From the NCBI GenBank assembly GCA_016210825.1, contig JACQTM010000058.1, positions 1 to 34,153 of the forward strand: 34,153 bases of DNA, in the 5' to 3' direction. Under the pieces are notes generated by a model, which was not told where the DNA came from, made no database searches, and was given only the letters and a program-made list of their open reading frames with translations. The position numbers and the translations under genes were made by a program. Positions 8,583-18,039 of this stretch are shown here, in pieces; positions within the stretch are counted from its first letter, which is position 1; every line of letters begins with the position of its first letter. The DNA comes from Hyphomicrobiales bacterium. GTDB lineage: Bacteria > Pseudomonadota > Alphaproteobacteria > Rhizobiales > Xanthobacteraceae.

Positions 8583-8822
8583 ATGAGTGACATTGCCGAG
8601 CGGGTAAAGAAGATCGTCGTGGAGCATCTGGGCGTCGAGCCCGACAAGGTGACCGAAGCCGCCAGCTTCATCGACGATCTGGGGGCCGACAGCCTCGACA
8701 CCGTCGAGCACGACATGGCCTTTGAGGAGGAGTTCGGCTGCGAGATCCCCGATGACGCCGCCGAAACCATTCTCAACGTCGGCGATGCCATCAAGTTCCT
8801 CGAAAAAAACGCCAAGAGCTAA
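8583..8822 (+). CDS. acpP: Acyl carrier protein
   Basis: [42 protein letters not shown]...[17 protein letters not shown]; phosphopantetheine Ser in DSL. Confidence 0.96.
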   Translation: MSDIAERVKKIVVEHLGVEPDKVTEAASFIDDLGADSLDTVEHDMAFEEEFGCEIPDDAAETILNVGDAIKFLEKNAKS

Positions 8823-8956
8823 CTTCGACTTACCATTTGCTGGACCGCGCCGCAGCGATTGCGCGGGTCGATCGATAATCGCGCGCGTCGTCCGCGCTTG
8901 GCCGTTGCCGCTTCACACCATAGTTAAGGGAAGCGTCCGGCGAATTTGAGCCGATC

Positions 8957-10222
8957 ATGAGACGGGTTGTGGTCACGGGTCTCGGCATGGTTACGCCGCT
9001 CGGTTGCGGCGTGGAGGCGACGTGGCAGCGTCTGCTCAAGGGTGAGAGCGGCGCGCGTAAGGTCGAGACCTTCGATGTTTCCGATCTGCCGTGCAAGATC
9101 GCCTGTGTCGTTCCGCGCGGCAACGGCGCCAACGGCACCTTCAATCCCGACCAGTGGATGGAGCCGAAGGAGCAGCGCAAAGTCGATGACTTCATCGTCT
9201 TCGCCATGTCTGCCGTGCGCCAGGCGCTCGACGACGCGAAATGGAAACCGCAGTCTTATGAGGACCAAACCACGACCGGCGTGCTCATCGGCTCAGGGAT
9301 AGGCGGCATCGGCGGCATCGCCGAAGCCGCGATCACGCTGAAGGAGCGCGGGCCGCGGCGCATCTCGCCGTTCTTCATTCCCGGGCGGCTGATCAATCTC
9401 GCGTCGGGCTACGCCTCGATCGAATTCGGTCTGAAGGGTCCGAACCACGCGGTGGTCACCGCATGCTCCACCGGCGCGCACGCCATCGGCGACGCCGGCC
9501 GCCTTATTGCGCTCGGCGACGCCGAGGTGATGGTCGCGGGCGGTACGGAATCCCCGGTCAACCGCCTTTCGCTCGCGGGATTTTCCGCCTCGCGCGCGCT
9601 GTCCACCGGCTTCAACGACACACCAGAGCGCGCCTCGCGACCCTACGACCGTGATCGCGATGGCTTCGTCATGGGTGAGGGCGCGGGTGTCATCGTGCTC
9701 GAGGAATTGGAGCATGCGAAGAAACGCGGCGCGAAGATCTATGCGGAACTGATCGGCTATGGCCTTTCCGGCGACGCCTATCACATCACCGCGCCGGCGC
9801 AGGACGGCGACGGCGCCTACCGCTCCATGCAGGCCGCGCTCAAGCGCGCCAATGTGACGCCGTCGGAGATCGACTACATCAACGCGCATGGCACTTCGAC
9901 GCCGCTCGGCGACGAGATCGAGCTCGGCGCGGTCCAGCGTCTCGTCGGCAACGCGGCCGCCCGCATCGCCATGTCGTCCACGAAGTCCTCGGTCGGCCAT
10001 CTGCTTGGCGCCGCGGGGGCGGTGGAGGCGATTTTCTCAATCCTTGCGATCCGCGACAAAGTAGCGCCGCCCACGATCAATCTCGATAATCCGTCGGTCG
10101 AGACCGCGATCGATCTCGTTCCGCACCAGGCGAAGAAACGCGAAATCGACGTTGTGCTGTCAAATTCCTTCGGATTTGGTGGAACCAATGCCTCGCTGGT
10201 ATTCCGGCGCGGTGTGGATTAG
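8957..10222 (+). CDS. fabF: 3-oxoacyl-ACP synthase II
   Basis: MRRVVVTGLGMVTPLGCGVE; VVTACSTGAHAIGDAG; INAHGTSTPLGD; SSTKSSVGHLLGAAG. Confidence 0.97.
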   Translation: MRRVVVTGLGMVTPLGCGVEATWQRLLKGESGARKVETFDVSDLPCKIACVVPRGNGANGTFNPDQWMEPKEQRKVDDFIVFAMSAVRQALDDAKWKPQSYEDQTTTGVLIGSGIGGIGGIAEAAITLKERGPRRISPFFIPGRLINLASGYASIEFGLKGPNHAVVTACSTGAHAIGDAGRLIALGDAEVMVAGGTESPVNRLSLAGFSASRALSTGFNDTPERASRPYDRDRDGFVMGEGAGVIVLEELEHAKKRGAKIYAELIGYGLSGDAYHITAPAQDGDGAYRSMQAALKRANVTPSEIDYINAHGTSTPLGDEIELGAVQRLVGNAAARIAMSSTKSSVGHLLGAAGAVEAIFSILAIRDKVAPPTINLDNPSVETAIDLVPHQAKKREIDVVLSNSFGFGGTNASLVFRRGVD

Positions 10223-10393
10223 CGCGGGAATTCGATCCACCCTTTCGCCATATTCACCTATAACCGTCATACCTGCCTTTATGTCTGCTACGTTCATTGC
10301 GCCGGAACTTCGTCGAGGTGACTTGGCCGTGCCGTATTGTCGGTGTGCGATCGATGCGGCGGTGGCGGCGAATGTGGGAGTGTTGTGGTGAGC

Positions 10394-11713
10394 ATGCCAC
10401 CAGGAAATGACGGCAGAAGCCCGCTGCGGCCGGGTACAACTTTACCGCAGGCGCCGGAACGCCCGCGTTCCATGCAGAAACTTTCCGACGTGGAGCGGCA
10501 TTACTACGCCACGAACCGGAGCGGCAATCCGCAATCGGGAACGCCGCAGCGCATGCGGCCGCCGCCGCGTGTGCGCTCGCGGCGCGTGCGCCATCCGATC
10601 GTCATGGTTGGCAACGCGATCTTCACGCTAATTTTGTTGCTCGCGATCGCCGTCGGCGCGCTGCTCGTGGTTGGTAAGCAGCGTTTCGACGCGCAGGGGC
10701 CGCTCGCCCAGGACCGGATCGTCAACATTCCGCGCGGCGTCGGCATCCGTGACATCGCTGATCTGCTGGTACGCGAAGGCGTGATCGAGCAACCTTACGT
10801 GTTCATGGGCAGTGTCATCGTACTCAAAGCGCGCGATGACCTTAAATATGGCGAATACCAATTTCCGAAACAGGCGAGCCTGCGCGACGTGGTCGATCTC
10901 ATCACCAGCGGGCGCGTGGTGCAGCACAATCTCACCCTCGCTGAGGGTTTGACCTCCGAGCAGATCGTGCAGCGCCTCCTCGAAAACGACATTCTCAGCG
11001 GCAACATCCGGGAAATTCCGCGCGAGGGCACGCTGCTGCCGGAGACCTACAAGTTCACCCGCGGCATGACGCGCGAGCAAATGATTCAGCGCATGCAGCA
11101 GAGCCAGCGCCGCACCTTGCAGGAGATCTGGGATCGCCGCGCGCCCGATCTGCCGGTCAAGTCGCCGGAGCAGCTTATTGTGCTCGCATCCATTGTCGAA
11201 AAGGAAACGGGCAAGTCGGAGGAGCGAACGCGCGTTGCCGCCGTGTTCGTCAATCGCCTGCGCCAGAAGATCAAGCTGCAGTCTGATCCGACCATCATCT
11301 ATGGCCTGGTCGGCGGCAAAGGCTCGCTCGGCCGTCCGATCTTGAAGAACGAGATCGATCAGCCAACGCCGTACAACACTTATGTCATCGAAGGGCTGCC
11401 GCCGGGACCGATCGCCAATCCGGGTCGCGCCTCGCTCGAAGCCGCCGCCAATCCGGCGCGCACCAAGGAACTGTTCTTCGTCGCTGACGGCACCGGCGGT
11501 CATGCGTTCTCCGACACCTACGAACAGCATCAGAAGAATGTCGCGCGCCTGCGCGTCATCGAGCAGCAGGCGAAAGATCCAACCCCCGCGCCGGCCGCTG
11601 CCGATCCAAAACCCGCGCCCGCGCGTCCCGCCGCCAAGCCAAACGTGAAGCCGGCGGCGCAAGGCAATACGCAACCGGCCGCGCAAAAGCCCGCACCAAC
11701 GCAGACGCAGTGA
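10394..11713 (+). CDS. mltG: Endolytic transglycosylase MltG (YceG-like)
   Basis: Single TM, then ASIVEKETGKSEERTRVAAVFVNRLRQKIKLQSDPTIIYG...PYNTYVIEGLPPGPIANPG; Pro/Ala/Lys-rich C-terminus; exact start uncertain (GTG 10385 possible). Confidence 0.93.
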   Translation: MPPGNDGRSPLRPGTTLPQAPERPRSMQKLSDVERHYYATNRSGNPQSGTPQRMRPPPRVRSRRVRHPIVMVGNAIFTLILLLAIAVGALLVVGKQRFDAQGPLAQDRIVNIPRGVGIRDIADLLVREGVIEQPYVFMGSVIVLKARDDLKYGEYQFPKQASLRDVVDLITSGRVVQHNLTLAEGLTSEQIVQRLLENDILSGNIREIPREGTLLPETYKFTRGMTREQMIQRMQQSQRRTLQEIWDRRAPDLPVKSPEQLIVLASIVEKETGKSEERTRVAAVFVNRLRQKIKLQSDPTIIYGLVGGKGSLGRPILKNEIDQPTPYNTYVIEGLPPGPIANPGRASLEAAANPARTKELFFVADGTGGHAFSDTYEQHQKNVARLRVIEQQAKDPTPAPAAADPKPAPARPAAKPNVKPAAQGNTQPAAQKPAPTQTQ

Positions 11714-11817
11714 TCGCGCGATTGGCGTGCGGCTTGTGAGCCGGATGCGCTGTCGTTAAGGTCCCTCACCGATTCCGGCGTTCCGATAAATATTCCGCGA
11801 GGCGAGAGATCCGGCCG

Positions 11818-12705
11818 ATGGCGCTGTCGAGCATGACCGGCTTCGCGCGGAGCCACGGCGTGAGCGGGACCTATGTATGGTCCTGGGAGCTTAAATCCGT
11901 CAACGCCAAGGGCCTCGATCTGCGGATGCGCTTGCCGACCGGTTGGGACGCGGTTGAGGTGCCGGTGCGCCGCCGCGGCGCCGAGGCGTTATCGCGCGGC
12001 AACGTCTATGTGACGCTCACCGTCAAGCGCGAAGGCGTGACCCCGATGGTGCGCATCAACGAGCCGGTGCTGGATGCCGTGCTTGCCGCCATGAAAAATC
12101 TCACCGGCCGCGTTGATGCCGAGGCGCCGCGCCTCGATGGCGTACTCGGCTTGAAAGGCGTCATCGACGTCATCGACGAAGAGGAAGATGAGAACACGCG
12201 CGCCGCCGCGGAAGCCGCCGTCGTTGCGGGCTTCGACGTTGCGCTCTCAGGGCTCACCGAGATGCGCAAGCACGAAGGCAAGGCGATCGGCGACGTGCTC
12301 GGAGAACGATTGAAGGAGATCGCGGCCTTGGCGAAGCGCGCCGACGCGGCGCCGGGACGAAAGGCCGAAGCGATCAAGGCCCGGCTCGCCGAGCAGATCG
12401 CGGCGTTGCTGCAGACCTCCGACCGCTTCGACGCCGACCGCCTGCACCAGGAAGCAATCCTGATTGCCACCAAGGCCGATATTCGCGAGGAACTTGACCG
12501 GCTTGGCTCGCATGTGGCCCAGGCTCGCCGGTTGATGTCCGAGGGCGGGGCAATCGGCCGGCGGCTCGATTTCCTTGCACAGGAACTTAACCGCGAGGCG
12601 AATACGCTGTGCGCCAAGGCCAACGACGTCGAGCTGACCAATATCGGCCTCGAATTGAAAAGCGTGGTCGAACAGTTCCGCGAGCAGGTGCAGAACCTGG
12701 AGTGA
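11818..12705 (+). CDS. yicC: YicC family protein
   Basis: MALSSMTGFARSHG...WELKSVNAKGLDLRMRLP...C-terminal LDFLAQELNREANTLCAKANDVELTNIGLELKSVVEQFREQVQNLE. Confidence 0.95.
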   Translation: MALSSMTGFARSHGVSGTYVWSWELKSVNAKGLDLRMRLPTGWDAVEVPVRRRGAEALSRGNVYVTLTVKREGVTPMVRINEPVLDAVLAAMKNLTGRVDAEAPRLDGVLGLKGVIDVIDEEEDENTRAAAEAAVVAGFDVALSGLTEMRKHEGKAIGDVLGERLKEIAALAKRADAAPGRKAEAIKARLAEQIAALLQTSDRFDADRLHQEAILIATKADIREELDRLGSHVAQARRLMSEGGAIGRRLDFLAQELNREANTLCAKANDVELTNIGLELKSVVEQFREQVQNLE

Positions 12706-12754
12706 CGGCGGCGAGAACAAACGATGAAGTGCATTTTTGAATCGCCTCCCCCCG

Positions 12755-12921
12755 CTGAAATCGGATGTATCCGATTTCAGCCACTCCAATCATGGTCCAA
12801 GTCGGAAACATCCGACTTGGACTGGGGGAGGCCGGCGCGAAGCGCCGGGAGGGGGGTAAGCCGCAAATTCCCGGCTTGCCGCTTACCCCCCTCCCTAACC
12901 CTCCCCCGCAAGGGGGGAGGG
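12755..12921. repeat. Cluster of four hairpins in the yicC-gmk intergenic region
   Basis: Inverted repeats 12755-12780, 12795-12822, 12847-12895 (15-bp arms GGGAGGGGGGTAAGC/GCTTACCCCCCTCCC), 12899-12921. Confidence 0.85.
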
Positions 12922-12936
12922 AAAAGGGATTAAGCA

Positions 12937-13638
12937 ATGGCCGTGAAGCGAACGCTAAATCGAAAGCAGAAAGATACGTCAAAGCCGAAAAGTAAGGCAG
13001 CGCACCCCACGGCCATCGCGCGGCGCGGTTTGATGTTTGTATTGTCCTCACCGTCCGGCGCCGGCAAGACGACGATCTCGCGCATGCTTTTGCGTGATGA
13101 GCCGGGGCTCAAGCTGTCGATCTCGGTGACCACACGTCCGAAGCGCCCGGGTGAAGTCGAGGGACGTGACTATCGCTTCGTTACCGCGGCTAAATTTGAA
13201 AATATGGTGCGTGCGGGTGAGCTCCTGGAGTTCGCCAAGGTGTTCGGCAACCATTACGGCACGCCACGCGCGCCAGTTGAGGCAGCGCTGACGGCGGGCC
13301 GCGATGTGCTGTTCGACATTGACTGGCAGGGCACGCAGCAATTACGCGAAAAAGCCGAGGGCGATCTGGTCAGCGTTTTCCTGCTACCGCCGTCGATCGA
13401 GGAGCTGCGCCGCCGCCTGAAGCGCAGGGCACAGGACAGCAATACGGTGATCCGGGACCGCATGTCGCGAGCAGGCCATGAGATGAGCCATTGGGCGGAA
13501 TACGACTATGTCGTCGTCAATCTTGATCTCAAGCGGACCTTCTCCGATATCCGCGCCATCCTGTACGCCGAACGGCTCAAGCGGACGCGCCAGAGCGGCT
13601 TGACCTCGTTCGTGCGCCGGCTTCAGGCGAAGCTTTAA
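12937..13638 (+). CDS. gmk: Guanylate kinase
   Basis: MFVLSSPSGAGKTTISRMLL; SISVTTRPKRPGEVEGRDYRFV. Confidence 0.95.
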   Translation: MAVKRTLNRKQKDTSKPKSKAAHPTAIARRGLMFVLSSPSGAGKTTISRMLLRDEPGLKLSISVTTRPKRPGEVEGRDYRFVTAAKFENMVRAGELLEFAKVFGNHYGTPRAPVEAALTAGRDVLFDIDWQGTQQLREKAEGDLVSVFLLPPSIEELRRRLKRRAQDSNTVIRDRMSRAGHEMSHWAEYDYVVVNLDLKRTFSDIRAILYAERLKRTRQSGLTSFVRRLQAKL

Positions 13639-13643
13639 GTTGC

Positions 13644-14711
13644 TCAACCGTTTTCTTCGCAGTTCAGAACAAGGCGGCCGACCACGCGGCCGGCGCGCAG
13701 GTCGTCAAGAGCCGCCTGCGCCTGCGACAGCGGCCGTTCGCTGAACGGGATGGCCGAAACAATTCCGGTGCGAGCCAAGGCCAGCATCTCCCTGGCTTCG
13801 GCAAGGGTGCCGGTCATCGTGCCTTCGATGGTCATCGCTTTGAGTGGAATCATTGCGATCGGGGTTGAGAAAGTGCCGCCAAGGAGTCCCGTGACCACGA
13901 CTTTCCCGCCTTTGACAAGCACGCCGGTGGCGAAGGCGAGCGACTGATCGGAGCCGACGAAATCGCAGGCGCCATAGACGCCGCCGGTCGCGGCGAGCAA
14001 GGCTTTTCGCGCGCTCGTATCGGCGGGGTCATAAGCCGCAGCCGCGCCAGCCTTCAGTGCCGCCTCGCGTTTCGCCGCATCGATGTCGGTGACCACCGGC
14101 GCGTGGGCGAACATCGCGCGCGCGAGCGAAAGCCCCATCATGCCGACGCCGCCGAGGCCGACGAGGAGCAGCGGCCCGCGTGCCGCTTGTGCCGAAAGCC
14201 GCTTGAGCGCCGCATAGGCGGTGAGGCCCGAGCACATGAACGCGCCGGCGAGCGCCGCCGGCAGTGGCGCGTAATCGAGCAAGTAGCGCGGATGCGGCAC
14301 GAGCACGTGGCTTGCGAATCCGCCATCGACCGTAATGCCGAGATGGCGCGGCGCGGCGCAGATGTTTTCCTCCCCGGCGACGCAAGCCGCGCATGTCCCG
14401 CAGCCGATCCACGGATAGACCGCAACATGGCTGCCGATCGCCGCGCCAGCCGCCTCCGGCCCCGCACGCTCGACCGTGCCGGCGATCTCGTGGCCGAGCG
14501 TGAAAGGGAGCGTCCGCCCGCCGCGGACGTCGAGATTCTTGTCGGCGCCGAGCTTGAAATAGCCGTCCTGCATGTGCAGGTCGGAATGGCAGACGCCGCA
14601 GCGCGCGATGCGCAGGAGCACCTCGCTGCCGCGCGGCTGCGGCGCCTCCACCACCGTCTCGCATAGCGACGCGCCATAGGCGGTCAGCGATTGCCGATGC
14701 ATCTGCGTCAT
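13644..14711 (-). CDS. Zinc-dependent alcohol dehydrogenase (MDR family)
   Basis: GVCHSDLHMQDG, GHEIAGTVERAG, CGTCAACVAGEENIC structural Zn site, LLLVGLGGVGMMGLSLA. Confidence 0.93.
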   Translation of the reverse strand: MTQMHRQSLTAYGASLCETVVEAPQPRGSEVLLRIARCGVCHSDLHMQDGYFKLGADKNLDVRGGRTLPFTLGHEIAGTVERAGPEAAGAAIGSHVAVYPWIGCGTCAACVAGEENICAAPRHLGITVDGGFASHVLVPHPRYLLDYAPLPAALAGAFMCSGLTAYAALKRLSAQAARGPLLLVGLGGVGMMGLSLARAMFAHAPVVTDIDAAKREAALKAGAAAAYDPADTSARKALLAATGGVYGACDFVGSDQSLAFATGVLVKGGKVVVTGLLGGTFSTPIAMIPLKAMTIEGTMTGTLAEAREMLALARTGIVSAIPFSERPLSQAQAALDDLRAGRVVGRLVLNCEENG

Positions 14712-14720
14712 GCAGGAAGG

Positions 14721-14835
14721 CTAGCCGATTTTTCCTGCAAAGGCGCGGGTCAGCGCGACAAAACCTTCAACCGGAATGTCCTCCGCCCGCGCGGTCGGCT
14801 CGACTTCGTGCGCGGCTTGCAAACGAAGCTCTAGG
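14721..14835 (-). pseudogene. Remnant of an rsmA 3' end (C-terminal ~30 codons plus stop)
   Basis: ...EVEPTARAEDIPVEGFVALTRAFAGKIG* versus intact RsmA ...[26 protein letters not shown]...; about 74% identical over ~69 ungapped nt by manual alignment. Confidence 0.85.
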
Positions 14836-14877
14836 CGGCGCATTGTAAGCACCCAGGGTCTCGCTTGGGTGCACGCG

Positions 14878-16077
14878 ATGGGAAGCTTCTTACGTCTTTT
14901 GTCGCTGTTGATACTTGTCATTTCAACCGACATTCGCGGCGCTAACGCGGAGTCGCTGACGTTCGCAATTAATGGTCAGACCCGGACCGTCATGCTGGAG
15001 CGTGCCGCAGGAACTGGCCCGCATCCGACAATCATCGTGCTTCACGGCGCCGCGGCGACCTTCGCTGCGGAAGCCCGCGCCACGGAACTTGCCGAACAAG
15101 GCCCGCGCCAGGGATACGCGGTGGCGTTTCCGCAAGGGCTGGGCTTGCGCTGGAATTTTTTTCCGCCGGGGCGGGAAACGGCTAGTACAGTGACGTTTTT
15201 TGCGCGCTTTGGCGGGCCGCCCGACGATCTCGGCTTTCTGAAAACGCTGGTCACCGAACTCATCCAGCGCGGTATTGCAGATCCGAAACGAATTTACTTG
15301 GTCGGCCGCTCGTTGGGCGGCGTTATGGCGTTGCGCATGGCTTGCACCAACACAAACATGTTCGCCGGTATTGCTTTGCTGATTTCGGCGATGCCGGAGG
15401 TACTCGGCGCAGACTGCGCCTTCGCCAAACCCCTGCCGGCGATCGTCATCAATGGGACGGAAGACTGGGTGCTGCCCTATCAAGGCGGGCTTAGCCGAGG
15501 CGGCGACAACTTGTGGCCGACCGAACAGATGGTGTCGTTCTTGCGCAAGACCAATGGCTGCACCGGAAATGCCGAACGAAGCGTTTTACCGTTCGGTCCG
15601 CAAAGAGCCGAAATCGAGCGTGCGGCAGCCTGCGCGGGCGGCCCGGTCGTTTTTTATCGGATAGTTGGCGGCGGTCACGACGTTCCTCTTTCGCTCAAGC
15701 CGGCGACGGCGCTGCTCGCATTCTTCGGACCCGGTGCCAATCCACCGCCGGTACAAATCGCCAAGCCGCGATGCACCCGCTTGGAAACGCGCATGTTCAC
15801 CGACTTTTGCAATGGCTGCACACGGCCACCGTTCAATCAGCAAATCGTCAGAACGGCCGACAATGAATGGACGGTCACTTACGTCGATGGCAATAAAGTG
15901 CAACGCACCTCCAAGTATAGCGCGTTGGCCGAAAGCAGTTCCGAAATTTTGATGTATGACGGCAGCCGCGATATCCAGGCGAAATTTGACTTGAAATCCC
16001 GAACAGGTTTCGTCCGCAGAGGTCAGCGGGGTGAATGGACGCCGGTGCTGAACATTCTCAAGGACGACTGTTCGTAA
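14878..16077 (+). CDS. Secreted polyhydroxybutyrate depolymerase/LpqC-like esterase with extra C-terminal domain
   Basis: Signal peptide MGSFLRLLSLLILVISTDIRGANA; TIIVLHGAAATFA, LVGRSLGGVMALRMAC nucleophile elbow, VINGTEDWVLPY, GGGHDVP. Confidence 0.82.
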   Translation: MGSFLRLLSLLILVISTDIRGANAESLTFAINGQTRTVMLERAAGTGPHPTIIVLHGAAATFAAEARATELAEQGPRQGYAVAFPQGLGLRWNFFPPGRETASTVTFFARFGGPPDDLGFLKTLVTELIQRGIADPKRIYLVGRSLGGVMALRMACTNTNMFAGIALLISAMPEVLGADCAFAKPLPAIVINGTEDWVLPYQGGLSRGGDNLWPTEQMVSFLRKTNGCTGNAERSVLPFGPQRAEIERAAACAGGPVVFYRIVGGGHDVPLSLKPATALLAFFGPGANPPPVQIAKPRCTRLETRMFTDFCNGCTRPPFNQQIVRTADNEWTVTYVDGNKVQRTSKYSALAESSSEILMYDGSRDIQAKFDLKSRTGFVRRGQRGEWTPVLNILKDDCS

Positions 16078-16116
16078 AACGGACGATCCGGTACATCACA
16101 GCTAGCGGGCTCGTTC

Positions 16117-17016
16117 TCAAGCGCCGGCGTTAGTGGATGCCCGGCGCTTGGGCGTGGAGTTATTTGCGAATGCGCGCGCGAGCGCAACAAAGCCTGCCAC
16201 GGAAATTTCCTCGGCGCGTGCGGTTGGTTCGAGGCCCGCGGACGCAACCAGTTTCAACGGATCGGCGCCTAGCGATTTCAAACTCTGCCGCAACATTTTA
16301 CGGCGCTGACCGAAGGCGGCGGCGGTTACGCGCTCGAGCGCACGCCGGTCGACCGGCAGCGGCTCAGCGCGCGGGACGAATTGCACCAGCGAGGATTTTA
16401 CCTTTGGCGGCGGCACGAATGCCGATGGCGCGATATCGAATAGAATCTTCGCCTCGCAACGCCACTGCACCAGTACGGAGAGCCGGCCGTAGGTCTTGCC
16501 GCCCGGCGCGGCGACAATACGCTCGGCCACCTCGCGCTGGAACATCAGCACGAGACGATCGTACCAGGGCGGCCACGGCTCGACGGTGAGCCAACCGGTT
16601 AGCAGCGCGGTGGCGATATTGTAGGGCAGGTTGGCGACGATGCGCGCGGACCCGCCGTCGAGATAGGGTCGCGGATCGAAGGTGAGCGCGTCGGCCTCGA
16701 TCGCTTCAACGCGGCCGGCGTGGCATTCGGCGATCTCCACGAGCGCCGCGATGGCGCGGCGGTCGCGCTCGATCGCGACGACGCGGCGCGCGCCGTTTGC
16801 CAACAGCGCGCGCGTCAAACCGCCGGGACCGGGGCCGACCTCGATCACCGTGACACCGTCAAGCGGCCCCGCCGCGCGCGCGATGCGGCCGGTGAGATTG
16901 AGATCGAGAAGGTAATTCTGGCCAAGAGATTTTTTCGCCTGCAGGCCGTGGCGCCGGATTACCTCCCGCAATGGCGGAAGGTCATCGATGGCCGCGTGAT
17001 CGTCCCGTGTCATCAA
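16117..17016 (-). CDS. rsmA: 16S rRNA (adenine1518-N6/adenine1519-N6)-dimethyltransferase
   Basis: [53 protein letters not shown]. Confidence 0.96.
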   Translation of the reverse strand: MMTRDDHAAIDDLPPLREVIRRHGLQAKKSLGQNYLLDLNLTGRIARAAGPLDGVTVIEVGPGPGGLTRALLANGARRVVAIERDRRAIAALVEIAECHAGRVEAIEADALTFDPRPYLDGGSARIVANLPYNIATALLTGWLTVEPWPPWYDRLVLMFQREVAERIVAAPGGKTYGRLSVLVQWRCEAKILFDIAPSAFVPPPKVKSSLVQFVPRAEPLPVDRRALERVTAAAFGQRRKMLRQSLKSLGADPLKLVASAGLEPTARAEEISVAGFVALARAFANNSTPKRRASTNAGA

Positions 17017-18035
17017 ACGGCGTGAGCAGGCGCTCGCTCTGTGGCGGAAAGCCGCGCGGCGAGATTAAGCGCCGCGATGAGGCTCGATGGGCCGGCGCGC
17101 CCGGTGCCGGCGATGTCGAAGGCGGTGCCGTGGTCGGGCGAGGTGCGCACAAAGGGCAACCCCAGCGTGACATTGACTGCGTGATCGAAGGCGAGCGTCT
17201 TGATCGGGATCAGCGCCTGGTCATGGTACATGCATAAAGCCGCATCATAGCGCGCGCGCGCGGCCGGATGGAACATGGTGTCGGCGGATAGCGGACCGCG
17301 CACGTTGACGCCTTCGGCGGCGAGCGCCGCGACCGCAGGCGCAACAATCGAGGCATCCTCTTCGCCCATGCTGCCTTCCTCGCCCGCGTGCGGGTTGAGG
17401 CCGGCGATGGCAAGGCGCGGCCGCGCAATGCCGAAACGCGCGATGAGATCGCGCGCGACGATGCGTCCGGTTGACACGATCAACTCGGTGCTGAGCGCCC
17501 GCGGCACGTCCTTGAGCGCAAGATGAATGGTGACAGGCACAACGGCGAGGTCCGGCGACCACAGCATCATCACCGGGCGGACATCGCGCCCGCCGATCTC
17601 ACGGGCAAGCGCCGCGAGATATTCGGTGTGGCCCGGCTCGGCGAAGCCCGCGGCATAGAGAATCGATTTCGCGACCGGATTGGTCACCAGCGCTCGTGCC
17701 CGGCCGGCGACAACGTCGGCAGTCGCACGGCGGATCGATGCGATCGCCGCGGGTGCGCTCGAGGCATCTGGCTTACCTGGCGCGGCGGTGATCGCGACGC
17801 CAAGCGGCACGATCGGAAGCGCTGTCGCGAATACTGCCGCGGCGTGCTCCGGCTCGACCTCTTTGAGCGGGATCGCGGTGCCAAGCTGCGCGGCGCGGCG
17901 GGCAACGAACTCGCGTTCGCCGAGAAGATAAAACGGCGGTAGCGCCAGCGCTGCGCGGCGCTGCCATGTGGCGATGGTAATGTCCGGCCCGATGCCAGCG
18001 GGCTCGCCGATCGTCAGCGCCAGGGGCCGCATCAT
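17013..18035 (-). CDS. pdxA: 4-hydroxythreonine-4-phosphate dehydrogenase
   Basis: [75 protein letters not shown]. Confidence 0.96.
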   Translation of the reverse strand: MMRPLALTIGEPAGIGPDITIATWQRRAALALPPFYLLGEREFVARRAAQLGTAIPLKEVEPEHAAAVFATALPIVPLGVAITAAPGKPDASSAPAAIASIRRATADVVAGRARALVTNPVAKSILYAAGFAEPGHTEYLAALAREIGGRDVRPVMMLWSPDLAVVPVTIHLALKDVPRALSTELIVSTGRIVARDLIARFGIARPRLAIAGLNPHAGEEGSMGEEDASIVAPAVAALAAEGVNVRGPLSADTMFHPAARARYDAALCMYHDQALIPIKTLAFDHAVNVTLGLPFVRTSPDHGTAFDIAGTGRAGPSSLIAALNLAARLSATERAPAHAV

Positions 18036-18039
18036 TGAA

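Noticed and set aside
11560-11713. Ala/Pro/Lys-rich repeat at the MltG C-terminus
   Set aside because: Low-complexity tails are common in alphaproteobacterial MltG; not a distinct element.
14849-14872. Hairpin GCACCCA...TGGGTGC just before the esterase ATG as a riboswitch or operator
   Set aside because: Only 7-bp arms and no supporting context; could be chance in GC-rich DNA.
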